Assembly (NCBI GenBank): GCA_046294345.1
Contig: JBKBJT010000007.1
Span: forward strand, 1 to 64,000
Reading direction: 5' to 3'
Length of the DNA stretch: 64,000 nucleotides
Origin: Ferrovibrio sp046294345
GTDB taxonomy: Bacteria > Pseudomonadota > Alphaproteobacteria > Ferrovibrionales > Ferrovibrionaceae
Shown here: in pieces, positions 1 to 10,000 of the stretch
How positions within the stretch are numbered: position 1 is the first letter of the stretch
How the letters are laid out: every line of letters begins with the position of its first letter
Translations under genes and position numbers: made by a program
Notes under the pieces: generated by a model
What the model saw: the letters and a program-made list of their open reading frames with translations, nothing else
Told to the model about the DNA's origin: nothing
The model's database searches: none

Positions 1-1820
1 GGCTCTACACGTTGTCCGACGGCACGCGCAACGTGCTGAAGGCGATCCCCGAACCCATCACGCTGCGCTTCTTCTTCTCCGACAAGCTGGCCGGCAACGC
101 CCCGCAGCTCAGGCAGTATGGCGCCCGCGTGCGCGAGCTGCTGGAACGCTATGCGGCGCTGTCGAACGGCATGCTGCGGCTGGAGGTGATCGACCCCGAG
201 CCCTTCACCGAGGCCGAAGACCGTGCCGTGCAGGCCGGCCTGCAGGGCATCAACCTGCCGGGCGGCCAGCTCTATTTCGGCCTGGTGGCCAGCAACACGC
301 TGGATCAGCAGCAGACGATTCCCTTCTTCCAGGCCGAGAAGGAGCAGTTCCTCGAATACGATCTCACCAAGCTGGTCTACGCCCTGAGCAGCCCGAAGAA
401 GCCCACTGTCGGCATCCTCGGCAGCCTGCCGCTGGAATACGGCCCGGGCGGCATGATGGCAGCCATGCGCGGCCAGTCGCAGCCCTATCTGATCCTCGAC
501 CAGATCAAGCAGTTCTTCGACGTGAAGATGCTGGATGCGACCAAGCCCGAGGAGATCGACGACAAGCTCTCCGTCCTGATCCTGGCGCATCCCAAGGATC
601 TTTCCGCGCAGGCGCAGTATGCCGTCGACCAGTTCGTGCTGAAGGGCGGCCGGCTGATCGTCTTCGCCGATCCCTATTCCGAAACCATGGCCGCCATGCC
701 CAATCCGATGACCGGGCAGCCGATGCCGCCGGGCGCCGACCAGTCGTCGCTGCTGCCCGAGCTGTTCAAGGCCTGGGGCATCGAGGTGGTGCCGGGCAAG
801 TTCGTTGCCGATCTGGCGCTGGCCCAGCGCGTGCAGACCGGCCGCAGCGGCCCGGCCGCCGTGGTCGACTACATCCCCTGGCTGGCCATTCCGGGCGAGC
901 GGCTGAGCCAGGAAGATGTCGTCACCGCCGATCTCACGCAGATCAATGCCGCCTCAATGGGCGCGATCCGCAAGCTGGACGGTGCCGCCGTCACGCTCAC
1001 GCCGCTGATCACCTCGTCGAACCAGGCGATGCTGATGGACACGAACGACCTGCAGGGCGATCCGAATCCGCAGGTACTGGCCGGGAAATTCAAGCCGACC
1101 GGCGAAACCTACACGCTGGCGGCCCGCATCAGCGGCCCGGCCAAGACCGCCTTTCCGAACGGCGCGCCGACACAGGCCAAGGACGGCGACAAGCCCGCGG
1201 ACCAGAAACCGGCCGGGCAAAAAGATTCTGGGCCGCAGGTGATGGAAAGCGCCAAGCCGATCAACGTGCTGCTGGTGACCGATGCCGATCTGCTGGACGA
1301 CCGCTTCTGGGTGCGCAGCCAGCAGATGTTCGGTCAGAACCTGTATGTGCCGATCGCGGCCAATGCCGATTTCCTGGTCAATGCCATCGACAACATGTCG
1401 GGCTCGGGCGATCTGATCGGCCTGCGCAGCCGTGGCCGTTCGCAGCGCCCGTTTGAGCTGATCGACAACATGCGCCGCCAGGCCGAGCAGCAGTTCCTCG
1501 CCCGCCAGAAGGCGCTGGAGCAGAAGCTGGAAGCGACGCAGAAGCAGCTGGCCGACCTGCAGTCGAAGACCCAGGAGCAGTCCAATGCCCTGCTCAGCGC
1601 CGAGCAGCAGGCGGCGATGGATGCCTTCCGCGACGACCTGCTCAACACCCGGCGCGAGCTGCGCGGGGTGCAGCGCGAGCTGAACCGCGACATCGAAGGC
1701 CTGCAGCTGCTGGTCAAGTTCATCAATATCGGGCTGATGCCGCTGCTGGCCGCTCTGGTGGCGGTGGGGCTGGCGATTGCCTGGCGGCGCCGGCGCATCC
1801 GGCGCGCCCTGGAAGGCTGA
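1..1820 (+). CDS. GldG family ABC exporter auxiliary protein (5' partial)
   Basis: The reading frame is open to the window edge (first full codon at base 3), and the first residues LYTLSDGTRNVL already match the start of the mature GldG-type domain, so the TTG at 12 is not a real start and the N-terminal membrane segment lies outside. About 605 residues are visible. The large extracytoplasmic domain is followed by a coiled coil rich in Gln, Glu and Leu (roughly residues 490-565) and a C-terminal transmembrane helix followed by a basic RRRRIRR tail. Family members are auxiliary subunits of ABC-2 type exporters (GldA/GldF in Bacteroidetes gliding). Here the gene precedes a DUF4340 gene, the usual partner, separated by 21 nt. 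No gliding role is implied, and the exported substrate is unknown. Confidence 0.85.
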   Translation, partial: LYTLSDGTRNVLKAIPEPITLRFFFSDKLAGNAPQLRQYGARVRELLERYAALSNGMLRLEVIDPEPFTEAEDRAVQAGLQGINLPGGQLYFGLVASNTLDQQQTIPFFQAEKEQFLEYDLTKLVYALSSPKKPTVGILGSLPLEYGPGGMMAAMRGQSQPYLILDQIKQFFDVKMLDATKPEEIDDKLSVLILAHPKDLSAQAQYAVDQFVLKGGRLIVFADPYSETMAAMPNPMTGQPMPPGADQSSLLPELFKAWGIEVVPGKFVADLALAQRVQTGRSGPAAVVDYIPWLAIPGERLSQEDVVTADLTQINAASMGAIRKLDGAAVTLTPLITSSNQAMLMDTNDLQGDPNPQVLAGKFKPTGETYTLAARISGPAKTAFPNGAPTQAKDGDKPADQKPAGQKDSGPQVMESAKPINVLLVTDADLLDDRFWVRSQQMFGQNLYVPIAANADFLVNAIDNMSGSGDLIGLRSRGRSQRPFELIDNMRRQAEQQFLARQKALEQKLEATQKQLADLQSKTQEQSNALLSAEQQAAMDAFRDDLLNTRRELRGVQRELNRDIEGLQLLVKFINIGLMPLLAALVAVGLAIAWRRRRIRRALEG

Positions 1821-1841
1821 TTTCAGTTAGGGAGTTTGGCG

Positions 1842-2984
1842 ATGCAGATGCGTAACAAGACCTGGGCGATCCTGGTGGCGGCTGCCGTCGTGCTGGGCGG
1901 TGCCGGCTGGTGGCTGGCCACCTCGCGGGACCGCGCCACCGAGGCCGATTTCACGCCCCGGCCGCTGTTTCCCGGCCTGATGGCCAAGGTCAACGATGTG
2001 GCCTCGCTGGAAATCTCGACGCCGAAGGCGCTGTTCCGCATCGAGCGTGGCGCCGATGCCGAGCATTGGACCATGCCGAGCCGCAACGACTATCCGGTGC
2101 GGGCCGATCTGGTGCGCAAGAACGTTCTGGGCATCGCCGGCCTGGAAACCATCGAGCCGCGCACTGACAAGCCCGAACATTATGACCGTCTGCAGGTCTC
2201 CGAGCCCGACAAGTATCAGCCGGCCGACGAGGCGGCGAAATCGGATCCCGGCCCGATCCTGGTGCGTCTGGTCGATCCCGATACCAAGGCGATCGCCGCC
2301 GTGATCGTCGGCAAGACCAAGAGCTATCCGGTGGGCGGCAAGCCGGGCCAGGTACATGTACGCAAACCCGAGGAGGCGCGTGCCTGGCTGGCCCAGGGCA
2401 CGCTTGAGCTGCCGGCCGATCCGGTGCAGTGGCTGGTCAAGGACCTGATCAAGATCGACCGCGCCCGCGTCGCATCGGCCACCGTCACCCATCCCGATGG
2501 CAGCGTGCTGCGGGTTGTGCGCGGTCCGAAGAAGGACGATGGCGCATCGGTCGACTTCCTGCTGCCCGACATGCCGAAAGGCATGAAGATCGCCTCGGCC
2601 TATGACGTCAATGCCGTGGCCGGAGCGCTGGCCTACCTGGTGTTCGACGATGTCGCGCGGGAAAGCGAGAAGGATTTCACCAAGGCCACCGTCACCGAGA
2701 TCGTCACGCTGGACGGCGTGCGCGCGGTGGTGAAGACCATTCCGGCCGAAGAGGACAAGAAGGCCTGGATCACCATCGCGGCCAGCTATGATGCCGCGCT
2801 GGCCAAACCGGATGACGGCAACAAGGACCTGCTGGCGCCTGGCGAGGCGGAAAAACAGGTCAATGAGGCCATGCGGCGTATGACGGGCTGGACCTACCTG
2901 GTGTCGGAATCGATGGCGCGCGACCTGACCCGCAAGCAGGCAGACCTGATCGAGCCGGAAAAGCAGGACGAGAAAAAGGGATAA
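1842..2984 (+). CDS. DUF4340 domain-containing protein
   Basis: This 380-residue protein has one N-terminal transmembrane helix (about residues 7-24) and a long periplasmic part, the layout of DUF4340 proteins that accompany GldG-type ABC transporter genes. ATG 1842 is preferred to the in-frame TTG at 1836 because GGAG at 1831-1834 sits 7 nt before it. The C-terminus is charged and lysine-rich. The gene follows the GldG-like gene in the same direction and is presumably cotranscribed with the rest of the transporter upstream of the window. No catalytic motif is visible. It probably forms part of a membrane-anchored periplasmic complex, but its molecular role is not known. Confidence 0.8.
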   Translation: MQMRNKTWAILVAAAVVLGGAGWWLATSRDRATEADFTPRPLFPGLMAKVNDVASLEISTPKALFRIERGADAEHWTMPSRNDYPVRADLVRKNVLGIAGLETIEPRTDKPEHYDRLQVSEPDKYQPADEAAKSDPGPILVRLVDPDTKAIAAVIVGKTKSYPVGGKPGQVHVRKPEEARAWLAQGTLELPADPVQWLVKDLIKIDRARVASATVTHPDGSVLRVVRGPKKDDGASVDFLLPDMPKGMKIASAYDVNAVAGALAYLVFDDVARESEKDFTKATVTEIVTLDGVRAVVKTIPAEEDKKAWITIAASYDAALAKPDDGNKDLLAPGEAEKQVNEAMRRMTGWTYLVSESMARDLTRKQADLIEPEKQDEKKG

Positions 2985-3007
2985 CGCATCAGACGGGAGA
3001 CGCAGGG

Positions 3008-4870
3008 ATGACCGACCAGACCATGCATTTCCAGGCCGAGGTGACGCGGCTGCTGCATATCGTCACCCATGCCCTATACAGCCAGAAGGAAATCTTCCTT
3101 CGCGAGCTGATCTCCAATGCCTCGGATGCCTGCGACAAGCTGCGTTTCGCCGCGCAGACCGAGCCGGATCTGTGGGCGGGCGACACCGAACTCAAAGTCG
3201 TCATCTCCTTCGACAAGACGGCGCGCACCCTGAGCATCGCCGATAATGGCATCGGCATGGGTCGCTACGAGCTGATCGCCAATCTGGGCACCATCGCGCG
3301 CTCGGGCACCGGCGAGTTCGTCTCCTCGCTCAGCGGCGATGCCGCCAAGGACATGGCTCTGATCGGCCAGTTCGGTGTCGGTTTCTATTCCGCCTTCATG
3401 GTTGCGGCGAAGGTGGAGGTGGTTTCGCGCAAGGCCGGCGAGGCCCAGGCATGGCGTTGGGTTTCCGACGGCTCGGGCGAATTCAGCATCGGCGAAGCCG
3501 AACGGGAAGGGCGCGGCACCACCATCCTGCTGCATCTGCGCGAAGGCGAGGACGAATTCCTCGATCCCATGCGCCTGCGCCATGTGGTCAAGACCTATTC
3601 CGATCACATCGCATTGCCCGTCATTCTGCAGGATGGCGACAAGGCGGAAACCCTGAATGCCGCCAGCGCCCTGTGGTCGCGGCCGAAATCCGAAGTCACC
3701 GAGCAGCAATACAGGGATTTCTACCACCACGTCGCCCATGCCTTCGACGAACCCTGGCTGACGTTGCACGCCCGGGCCGAAGGCAAGCTGGATTACAGCC
3801 TGTTGTTGTTCGTGCCGGGCATGCGGCCGCATGACCTGTTTGATCCGGCGCGCAAGGCGACGCTGAAGCTGTATGTACGCCGTGTCTTTATCACCGATCG
3901 CTGCGACGAACTGGTGCCGGCCTGGCTGCGGTTCCTGCGCGGCGTGGTCGATTCCGCCGATCTGCCGCTGAATGTCAGCCGCGAGATGCTGCAGCATAAC
4001 CCGGTTGTTGCCCGCATCCGCCAAGCGATCACCCGCCGTGTGCTGGGCGAACTGGAAAAGAAGGCCGAAAAGGATGCGGTTGCCTATACCGCCTTCTGGG
4101 AGAATTTCGGTGCCGTGCTGAAGGAAGGCATCTACGAGGATGTCGAGCACCGGGACCAGCTTCTCAAACTGGCGCGCTTCCGTTCGTCTTCGCGCGAAGG
4201 CTGGGTATCGCTGGATGAGTATGTCGCGGCGATGAAAGATGGCCAGACCGCGATCTACGTCATCAATGGCGACCAGCTCGACCAACTCAAGCGCAGCCCG
4301 CAGCTGGAAGGCTTCCGTGCCAAGGGCGTGGAGGTGCTGCTGCTGACCGATCCGGTGGACGATTTCTGGTTGTCGGTGGTGCAGGATTATGCCGGCAAGC
4401 CGGTGAAATCGGCGACCCGCGCGGGGGCCGACCTGGATGCCGTGCAGGATGCCGATGAGGCGAAGTCGGAAGACGGCAAAAAGGTTGAGGGTGCAGCCCT
4501 TGGTACGCTGATCGCCGCGCTGAAGCAGGTTCTGGGCGATGCGGTGAAGGATGTGCGGGAATCCAAACGGCTGACCGACAGCGCCGTCTGCCTGGTGGCG
4601 GCCGATGGCGACATGGACATGCATCTCGAGCGCCTGCTGCGCCTGCACCAGAAGTTGGACAGCACCAGCCCGCGCATCTTGGAGATCAATCCCGGCCATG
4701 CGCTGATCAGGGCGCTGGCGGTGCGGGCGCAGCAGCCTGGCGCGGTGGATGCGCTGGATGATGCGGCCCAGCTGCTGCTTGACCAGGCACGACTGATCGA
4801 GGGCGAACCGCTGGCCGATCCGGTCGGTTTCGCCCAGCGCCTGGCGCGGGTGATGGCCAAGGCGCTCTAG
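3008..4870 (+). CDS. htpG: molecular chaperone HtpG (Hsp90)
   Basis: The 620-residue protein is a full-length bacterial Hsp90, a cytosolic ATP-dependent homodimeric chaperone. The N-terminal GHKL ATPase shows its motifs in order: ISNASDACDKLRF (residues about 34-46, with the Mg-binding Asn), DNGIGM (about 78-83), the lid segment GTIARSGT, and GQFGVGFYSAFMVA. The middle domain contains NVSREMLQ with the conserved catalytic-loop Arg. The C-terminal dimerisation part ends in RVMAKAL. ATG 3008 has GCAGGG just upstream, and the gene starts 23 nt after the DUF4340 stop. It is convergent with the NUDIX gene; only 19 nt separate the two stops, with no clear terminator. Confidence 0.97.
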   Translation: MTDQTMHFQAEVTRLLHIVTHALYSQKEIFLRELISNASDACDKLRFAAQTEPDLWAGDTELKVVISFDKTARTLSIADNGIGMGRYELIANLGTIARSGTGEFVSSLSGDAAKDMALIGQFGVGFYSAFMVAAKVEVVSRKAGEAQAWRWVSDGSGEFSIGEAEREGRGTTILLHLREGEDEFLDPMRLRHVVKTYSDHIALPVILQDGDKAETLNAASALWSRPKSEVTEQQYRDFYHHVAHAFDEPWLTLHARAEGKLDYSLLLFVPGMRPHDLFDPARKATLKLYVRRVFITDRCDELVPAWLRFLRGVVDSADLPLNVSREMLQHNPVVARIRQAITRRVLGELEKKAEKDAVAYTAFWENFGAVLKEGIYEDVEHRDQLLKLARFRSSSREGWVSLDEYVAAMKDGQTAIYVINGDQLDQLKRSPQLEGFRAKGVEVLLLTDPVDDFWLSVVQDYAGKPVKSATRAGADLDAVQDADEAKSEDGKKVEGAALGTLIAALKQVLGDAVKDVRESKRLTDSAVCLVAADGDMDMHLERLLRLHQKLDSTSPRILEINPGHALIRALAVRAQQPGAVDALDDAAQLLLDQARLIEGEPLADPVGFAQRLARVMAKAL

Positions 4871-4889
4871 ACCGGGCCCTGTAGGGCGC

Positions 4890-5687
4890 TTACATCCCGA
4901 CGCGGCTGAGCGGCACTTCCGTCACGCCATAGCCGGCTTCGGCCGGAATGCGCAGATGCGGCTCGGCGAAGCTGGCCTTGTCCAGCACCGGCATCACATC
5001 GACGATGGGGGTCTGCGCCGCCTGGGCCAGCGCTTCGTCCACGCTGTGCGCGCGGGCCAGCTTCACCAGCTGCATGCGGGTGGCGAACACGATGGTGCGG
5101 GTCTTGGCTTCCCAGGCATCCAGCGCCGTCTGGGGCGCGATCCATTCGGAATCGACCGACTCGCTGCCGTCATGGGCGCCGATCTGGCCCTCCGGCGCGC
5201 GCGCCAGGAAGAACCAGGTGTCGAAGCGTTTCGGCATCACCTCGGGCGTGATCCAATGCGCGAAAGGCACCATGCAGTCCAAGGCGTAATCCAGGCTCTC
5301 GGCCTCAGCCAGGTCGCGCAGGGATTTGTCGCCGCGGTTGAGCGGCTCGCGCCAGCTTTCCAGCGCGGCGGCGCGTTCGGCCGACAGCAGCTTGCCGTCG
5401 CCTTTCTCACGCGCAAGCAGTAGCCCGGATTCCTCGAAGGCCTCGCGGATCGCACCGAAGGCAAAGGGCGTCAGCGCCGGAGCGAAGCTGCCCGGCCGGG
5501 CATGGCGGCCCTGCAATACCGGATCGCTGTCGCCTGCGGCCAATTTGCCGCCGGGGAACACCATGGCGCCGGACGCGAAATCGATGGCGTGGTGGCGTTT
5601 GACCATGAATACTTCCAGGCCCGCATCGCCATCGCGCAGCATCAGGATAGTGCTGGATGGCAGCAGGGCGGATTTCATCTCGGTCAT
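4890..5687 (-). CDS. NUDIX hydrolase
   Basis: This protein of about 265 residues has the Nudix fold. A glycine-rich start of the box (FPGGKLAAGDSDP) is followed later by AIREAFEESGLLL, carrying the REX2EEXG metal-binding core with a long insert before it. That spacing is seen in the larger NUDIX proteins related to CoA or nucleotide diphosphate hydrolases. The start is ambiguous between ATG 5693, directly abutting GAGGAA, and ATG 5687, six bases from it; 5687 has normal spacing and was chosen. The substrate cannot be told from sequence. The acetyltransferase gene lies 30 nt upstream in the same direction, so the two may be cotranscribed. Confidence 0.85.
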   Translation of the reverse strand: MTEMKSALLPSSTILMLRDGDAGLEVFMVKRHHAIDFASGAMVFPGGKLAAGDSDPVLQGRHARPGSFAPALTPFAFGAIREAFEESGLLLAREKGDGKLLSAERAAALESWREPLNRGDKSLRDLAEAESLDYALDCMVPFAHWITPEVMPKRFDTWFFLARAPEGQIGAHDGSESVDSEWIAPQTALDAWEAKTRTIVFATRMQLVKLARAHSVDEALAQAAQTPIVDVMPVLDKASFAEPHLRIPAEAGYGVTEVPLSRVGM

Positions 5688-5717
5688 TGGCATTTCCTCG
5701 GTTCTTTTCTCTGGTTC

Positions 5718-6143
5718 TTAAACGGAGCGGCGAAGATAAAGCCGGTTGCCGCCATGGGGCATCGGGCTGAAGCCGCGCCGCTGCAGCCAGGCGATGCTGT
5801 CACGTTCCTCGACGGCGCGCTGCACCTCCACGGCCTGCAGTCCAAGCTGACGGGCATGATGGCCGGCGACATCCAGCATCCAGCCGCCCAGGCCGCGTCC
5901 GCGCGCTTCTTCGGCCACGGCCAAGCGATGTACCAGCAGGCTATCCTGCAGGGGCAGGAATACGGCGAAGCCGTCGATGGCGGTGCGCCATTCTGCCAGG
6001 AACAGGGATTGCTCATGCTGCAGGGCATGGAAATCCAACTTCGCCGCATCGGAGAGCGCGCTTTGTGCGATCTCGATCAGGCGCGGCAGATCGTTGCGAT
6101 CGGCCAGTCGCATGCGATGCTCGATCCGCTGGATCACCTGCAT
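5718..6143 (-). CDS. GNAT family N-acetyltransferase
   Basis: This 141-residue single-domain protein has the length of a GNAT acetyltransferase. The acetyl-CoA pyrophosphate-binding loop is visible as EARGRGLGGWML (about residues 80-91; the R/QxxGxG/A motif), preceded by the beta-4 strand LLVHRLAV. The C-terminal strand region SIAWLQRRGFSPM is the usual Y/F-x-x-x-GF segment near the end of the fold. The substrate is not predictable. It lies between the DUF1223 gene (about 100 nt upstream) and the NUDIX gene downstream, all on the minus strand. No signal peptide or extra domain is present. Confidence 0.85.
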   Translation of the reverse strand: MQVIQRIEHRMRLADRNDLPRLIEIAQSALSDAAKLDFHALQHEQSLFLAEWRTAIDGFAVFLPLQDSLLVHRLAVAEEARGRGLGGWMLDVAGHHARQLGLQAVEVQRAVEERDSIAWLQRRGFSPMPHGGNRLYLRRSV

Positions 6144-6245
6144 TTGGGGGACCCCCTTCCGGCGACTCCCTGACTTTCGCTTCCCAGCTTCGGGCGGTGG
6201 GGCTGGGCTGTCAACGACTGCCGTAACGGCAGCGGGGAGGGCTGA

Positions 6246-7034
6246 TCAGGGTTTGAGATCGACGGCACCGATGATCGGCCCGTTTGCGCCGGCATTGAGC
6301 ATCTGCAGCATAACCACGGCGCCCTGGTGGCTCCAGTCGGTGCCGTCCAGATCGGGCACGTCATAGCGCCCGGCCTGGCCGTTCCAGCGGCCGAACTCAT
6401 TCCAGGCACGGGCCACATTCAGATAGCTCAGCGTGCGGCCATGATTCTCGCCGCGTTCTATGGTCACATCATGTTTGCGGTCGTAACGGCAGAGCAGCAG
6501 CTTGGCCTCGCCCTGCCAGTTCGGCATGTCGGGCACCAGAATCTGCCAGCCCTTGGTCTTGCTACGCTCCGCGCGCAGCGGCACATGCGTCTGCCGGCTG
6601 GCCTTGGCCAGGGCTTTTTCCACGGCTTCGCGATTGGAACCCACCGCCTGGAACTGGCCGTCGATCACAACCTGCGGCGTATAGATCTGGCGATTGCCGA
6701 TGCCGCGCGCGTAATCCTGCTGGCGGACATTGTGGCCCTTGCGGCTCAGCGTGTCCTTCCAGCCGAGATAATCCCAGTAATCGACATGCAGCGAGATCGG
6801 CAGCACGCCGGGCTTCTTCGCCCATTCGGTCATCAGCGCATCGGCTGGCGGACAGGAATTGCAGCCCTGGCTGGTGAACAGCTCCAGCACCACCAGCTGC
6901 GTGTGCGTCGACGTCTGTGCTTGGGCCGGCTGGCCGGCAACCAGCGGCAGAAGTGCAACCAGCATGGCCGAAAGCCCCAGCATGGCCGAAAGCCCCAGCA
7001 TGGCCGAAAGCCAATGTCGCGTTCCCATCGTCAT
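6246..7034 (-). CDS. DUF1223 family secreted thioredoxin-like protein
   Basis: The exported protein has about 262 residues. The N-terminus MTMGTRHW is followed by an unusually long hydrophobic stretch built from repeats of LSAMLG and ending near AGQPAQAQ, a plausible signal peptidase I site. The mature part opens with LELFTSQGCNSCPPAD, the DUF1223 signature whose CNSC resembles a thioredoxin CXXC. Later YTPQVVIDG resembles the cis-Pro region of thioredoxin folds. ATG 7034 was chosen because longer versions run into addA and begin with non-signal sequence. The gene follows addA directly on the same strand. The periplasmic redox role is an inference from fold resemblance; the family has no assigned reaction that I can name. 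Confidence 0.8.
   Translation of the reverse strand: MTMGTRHWLSAMLGLSAMLGLSAMLVALLPLVAGQPAQAQTSTHTQLVVLELFTSQGCNSCPPADALMTEWAKKPGVLPISLHVDYWDYLGWKDTLSRKGHNVRQQDYARGIGNRQIYTPQVVIDGQFQAVGSNREAVEKALAKASRQTHVPLRAERSKTKGWQILVPDMPNWQGEAKLLLCRYDRKHDVTIERGENHGRTLSYLNVARAWNEFGRWNGQAGRYDVPDLDGTDWSHQGAVVMLQMLNAGANGPIIGAVDLKP
6961..7012. repeat. 18-bp tandem repeat, 2.9 copies, inside a signal-peptide coding region
   Basis: The unit agcatggccgaaagcccc occurs at 6961 and 6979, with a third copy of 16 matching bases at 6997. Read on the minus strand each unit encodes LSAMLG, so the array lengthens the hydrophobic core of the DUF1223 signal peptide in six-residue steps without a frameshift. The copies are identical, which suggests recent or ongoing slippage. 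Confidence 0.95.
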
Positions 7035-7071
7035 GCCGCTGAAACTAGGCATTCGGTCGCATCCCGACCAG

Positions 7072-10000
7072 TCACGTTGCGGTGAAATTTGCCAGCCGTC
7101 GATCCAGCAGGCCATCGGGAAGGGGCATCAGGCGCGGTGCATAGGTCCACAACAGGGCGGCCCGGACCGGGCGATCCGGGAAAATCGCCTGCAATAATCC
7201 GCGATACAGCGCCATCTGGTCCAGATAGGCCGGATCGACCTCTTCGGGCCTGACCGGCGGCGGCCGGTTGGTCTTGAAATCCACCACCAGCACGGCCGCG
7301 TCCGTCACCAGCAGGCGGTCGATCTGGCCGCTCACCAGCCGCTCGCCCAGACGGCCGACCAGCGGTGCTTCAACTTGGGCACCGGGTGTGAAGACCGGCG
7401 CAAAGGCCGGATCGGCGAGCACGGCCAGTGCCTCACGGACGATTTCGTCCTGCGATGCCTGCGCCAGACCATGCATCGGATGAGCGAGATAACGTGCGGC
7501 GGCTTGCGCGCGTTCCAGTTCGGGCAGGTCGGGTAAGGTCTGCAGCAGGCGGTGGATCAGTTTACCACGCGCCAGGCCGGCGCGACGGTCCGGCGCGGTG
7601 GGACTGAGCGGCGGTGGTTCGGCCCTGCTCGGCCGTGAGGGACTGAGCGGGCGCGGCGGTGCCGGCTCCGGCGGCGGCGGGTTGTGCAGCCATATCGGCG
7701 CGGCGAAGCGCTCTGTCTCGGTCTCGGGCGGGACAGTTTTCGCCTGCTGGCCAGGGAAGGTTTCAAAGCGCAACCCTTCATCGCCCCAGGGCAGGGCGAT
7801 GGCCTGTTGCGGCTGAAGGCCGGCGAAGCCGCCGGAGATCAGGTCGTACCAACTTCCCTGCGGTGGGCCACTTTCGGCAGTTTTGCCGTTGAGATAGCCG
7901 CAGACATACAGCCGGTCGCGGGCGCGCGTCAGCGCCACATAGAGCAGGCGACGGTATTCCGCCATCTGCTCGGCACGGCGGGCGTTGCGCAGGGTGGCGG
8001 TCAGCGCGGTGTCGTTGTCCTTGCGCATCGGCCAATAGAGCTGCGGCACGGCCTGGGCCGCGCGCGGGCCGCCCATCACGGGCCGGCGCGGGGGCTGCGG
8101 CGCCTCACCCCAGAGCAGGCCTTCGCCATCGCGCTCCTGCGGCAGGTCGCAGCAATCGGGAAGGATCACCACCGGTGCCTCCAGGCCCTTGGCGCCATGG
8201 ACGGTCAGCACGCGCACCTCGTTGCGGCCCTGGTCGAGATCGCGCTTGATCTCACCGGCATGGCGCGGGAACCAGGCAAGAAACCCCTGCAGGCTGGGCG
8301 CAGCCTCGCGTTCGTAGGCCATGGCGGCACTGAGGAATTCGTCGATCGGTTCGTTGGCTTGGCTGCCCAGCCGCGCGATCAGACGGCGCCGGCCGCCGCC
8401 GGCCCCCAGCACCGCGCTATAGAAGGCAAAAGGCGGCATCAGGTCGGCACGGTTGAGTATCCGGCGCAACTCATCGAAGGCAGCCTGCCAGTGCGGCCGT
8501 TCATGGGCACGGCGGCGCAGTTCGCGCCACAGGCGGGCTTCCTGCCGTCGCCAGCACAGGGCGAACAGGTCGTCCTCGCTGAAATTGAACAGCGGGCCTT
8601 TCAGCACGGCGGCCAGCGTCAGGTCGTCGTCGGGCAGCAGACAGAAAGCGCCCAGCGCCAGCAGATCCAGCACCGCGACCTGTTCGGCCAGGATCATGCG
8701 GTCGGCACCGGCCACCGGCACATCGGCATTTTTCAGGGCCTGCACCATCGCCTCGAAGAACACATTGCGCCGCCGCACCAGGATCATCACGTCGCCCGGC
8801 TTGATGCGGCGGCCAAGGGCGGGCAGGTCTTCGGTGTCGATCCAGTGCCTGATCCGTGCCGCGATGGTCTCGGCCAGCCGCACGCGCGGATCCTTCTGGC
8901 CGACATAATCCAGCGGCGCATCCCAGGGTTCGCTTTGCGCCTTCGGGTCCGGCTTGAAAGGCGGCCAGAGTTCGATGCGGCCGGTTTCCTCTGCGCGTTT
9001 TGCCTTATGGTGCAACGGGCGGTCGTCTTCCACCACGCCGGGCCTGGCCGCATCCTGTGCGAAGACAGCGTCCACCAGTTGCAAAATGGCGGGTGCCGAA
9101 CGGAACGACATTTCCAGCGGCACCGGGTGCAACTGTTCGCCCACGGCCTCGGCGCGGCGGCGGAAGTCGCTGCGCATGTCGAGGAAGGCCTGGGGCCGCG
9201 CGCCCTGGAAGCTGTAGATCGACTGCTTGACGTCGCCGACGGCGAAGATGGTGCGGCGCAGGCCGTCGCGCGCGCCGGTGCCGCTGAAGAATTCCTCGGC
9301 CAGGGCTGCCACCACCGACCATTGATCGGGGCTGGTATCCTGCGCCTCGTCGACCAGGATATGGTCGATGCCCTGGTCCAGCTTGAACATCACCCAGGGC
9401 ACCTGGCTGGGTTCCACCAGCAGGTCGCGGCTTTTCAGGATCAGGTCGTCGTAATCCAGCAGGCCATGGGCGGTCTTCAGCGCGCCATAGGCCTCCAGCA
9501 ACCGTTCTCCCAGCCGCAGCAGCATGGATGTGGCTTCGGCGACGGCGACGGCATTGAGCCGTTGCTGCAGGTCGATCAGCCGATCCTGTTCCTGCTTCAG
9601 GGTCTCGGCGCAGGAGGGATCGGCTTTGATCGCTGCCTTGCTGGCGAGATTGCTGCGCGGGCCACCCTCCTTGGTGAAGAAGGGTGCCATCCATTCCGTC
9701 TCGAAGCGTTCGGCCGGGGCATCGGCGGCCAGCCAGCCGGCCAGCGGTTCGCCCAGCTTGCGGTCGGTCGTGCCGCCCTGCACCAGCGCGTCGACGGCGC
9801 GTCGCAGATCGGCCATAGCCATGCCGGCGATATGGACACCGATCATGGCCGCACGCGTGGCATCCGGCGGCAGGCCGAGCTGGGCATAGAGCGCGCCGGA
9901 AGCCGCCGCAGAATCGCCATGCGCCTGCAACAGCAGGCCGAGGTCGCGTCGTTTGCCGAGCAGCAGCTTGATCAGGTTGCCGAAGCGGCTGTCGTCCACG

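Noticed and set aside
12..14. TTG at 12 as the true start of the GldG-like protein
   Set aside because: The frame is open to base 1, and the residues before it (LYT) match the family, so the gene is simply cut by the window edge.
3074..4699. A 541-codon open frame antisense to htpG
   Set aside because: Same shadow composition; htpG is certain.
4871..4889. gccctgtagggc hairpin between htpG and the NUDIX gene as a terminator
   Set aside because: The stem has only four base pairs and no T tail on either strand.
6218..6232. ctgccg-taa-cggcag hairpin downstream of the DUF1223 gene
   Set aside because: Six base pairs without a following T-run; it may be chance or a weak rho-dependent context.
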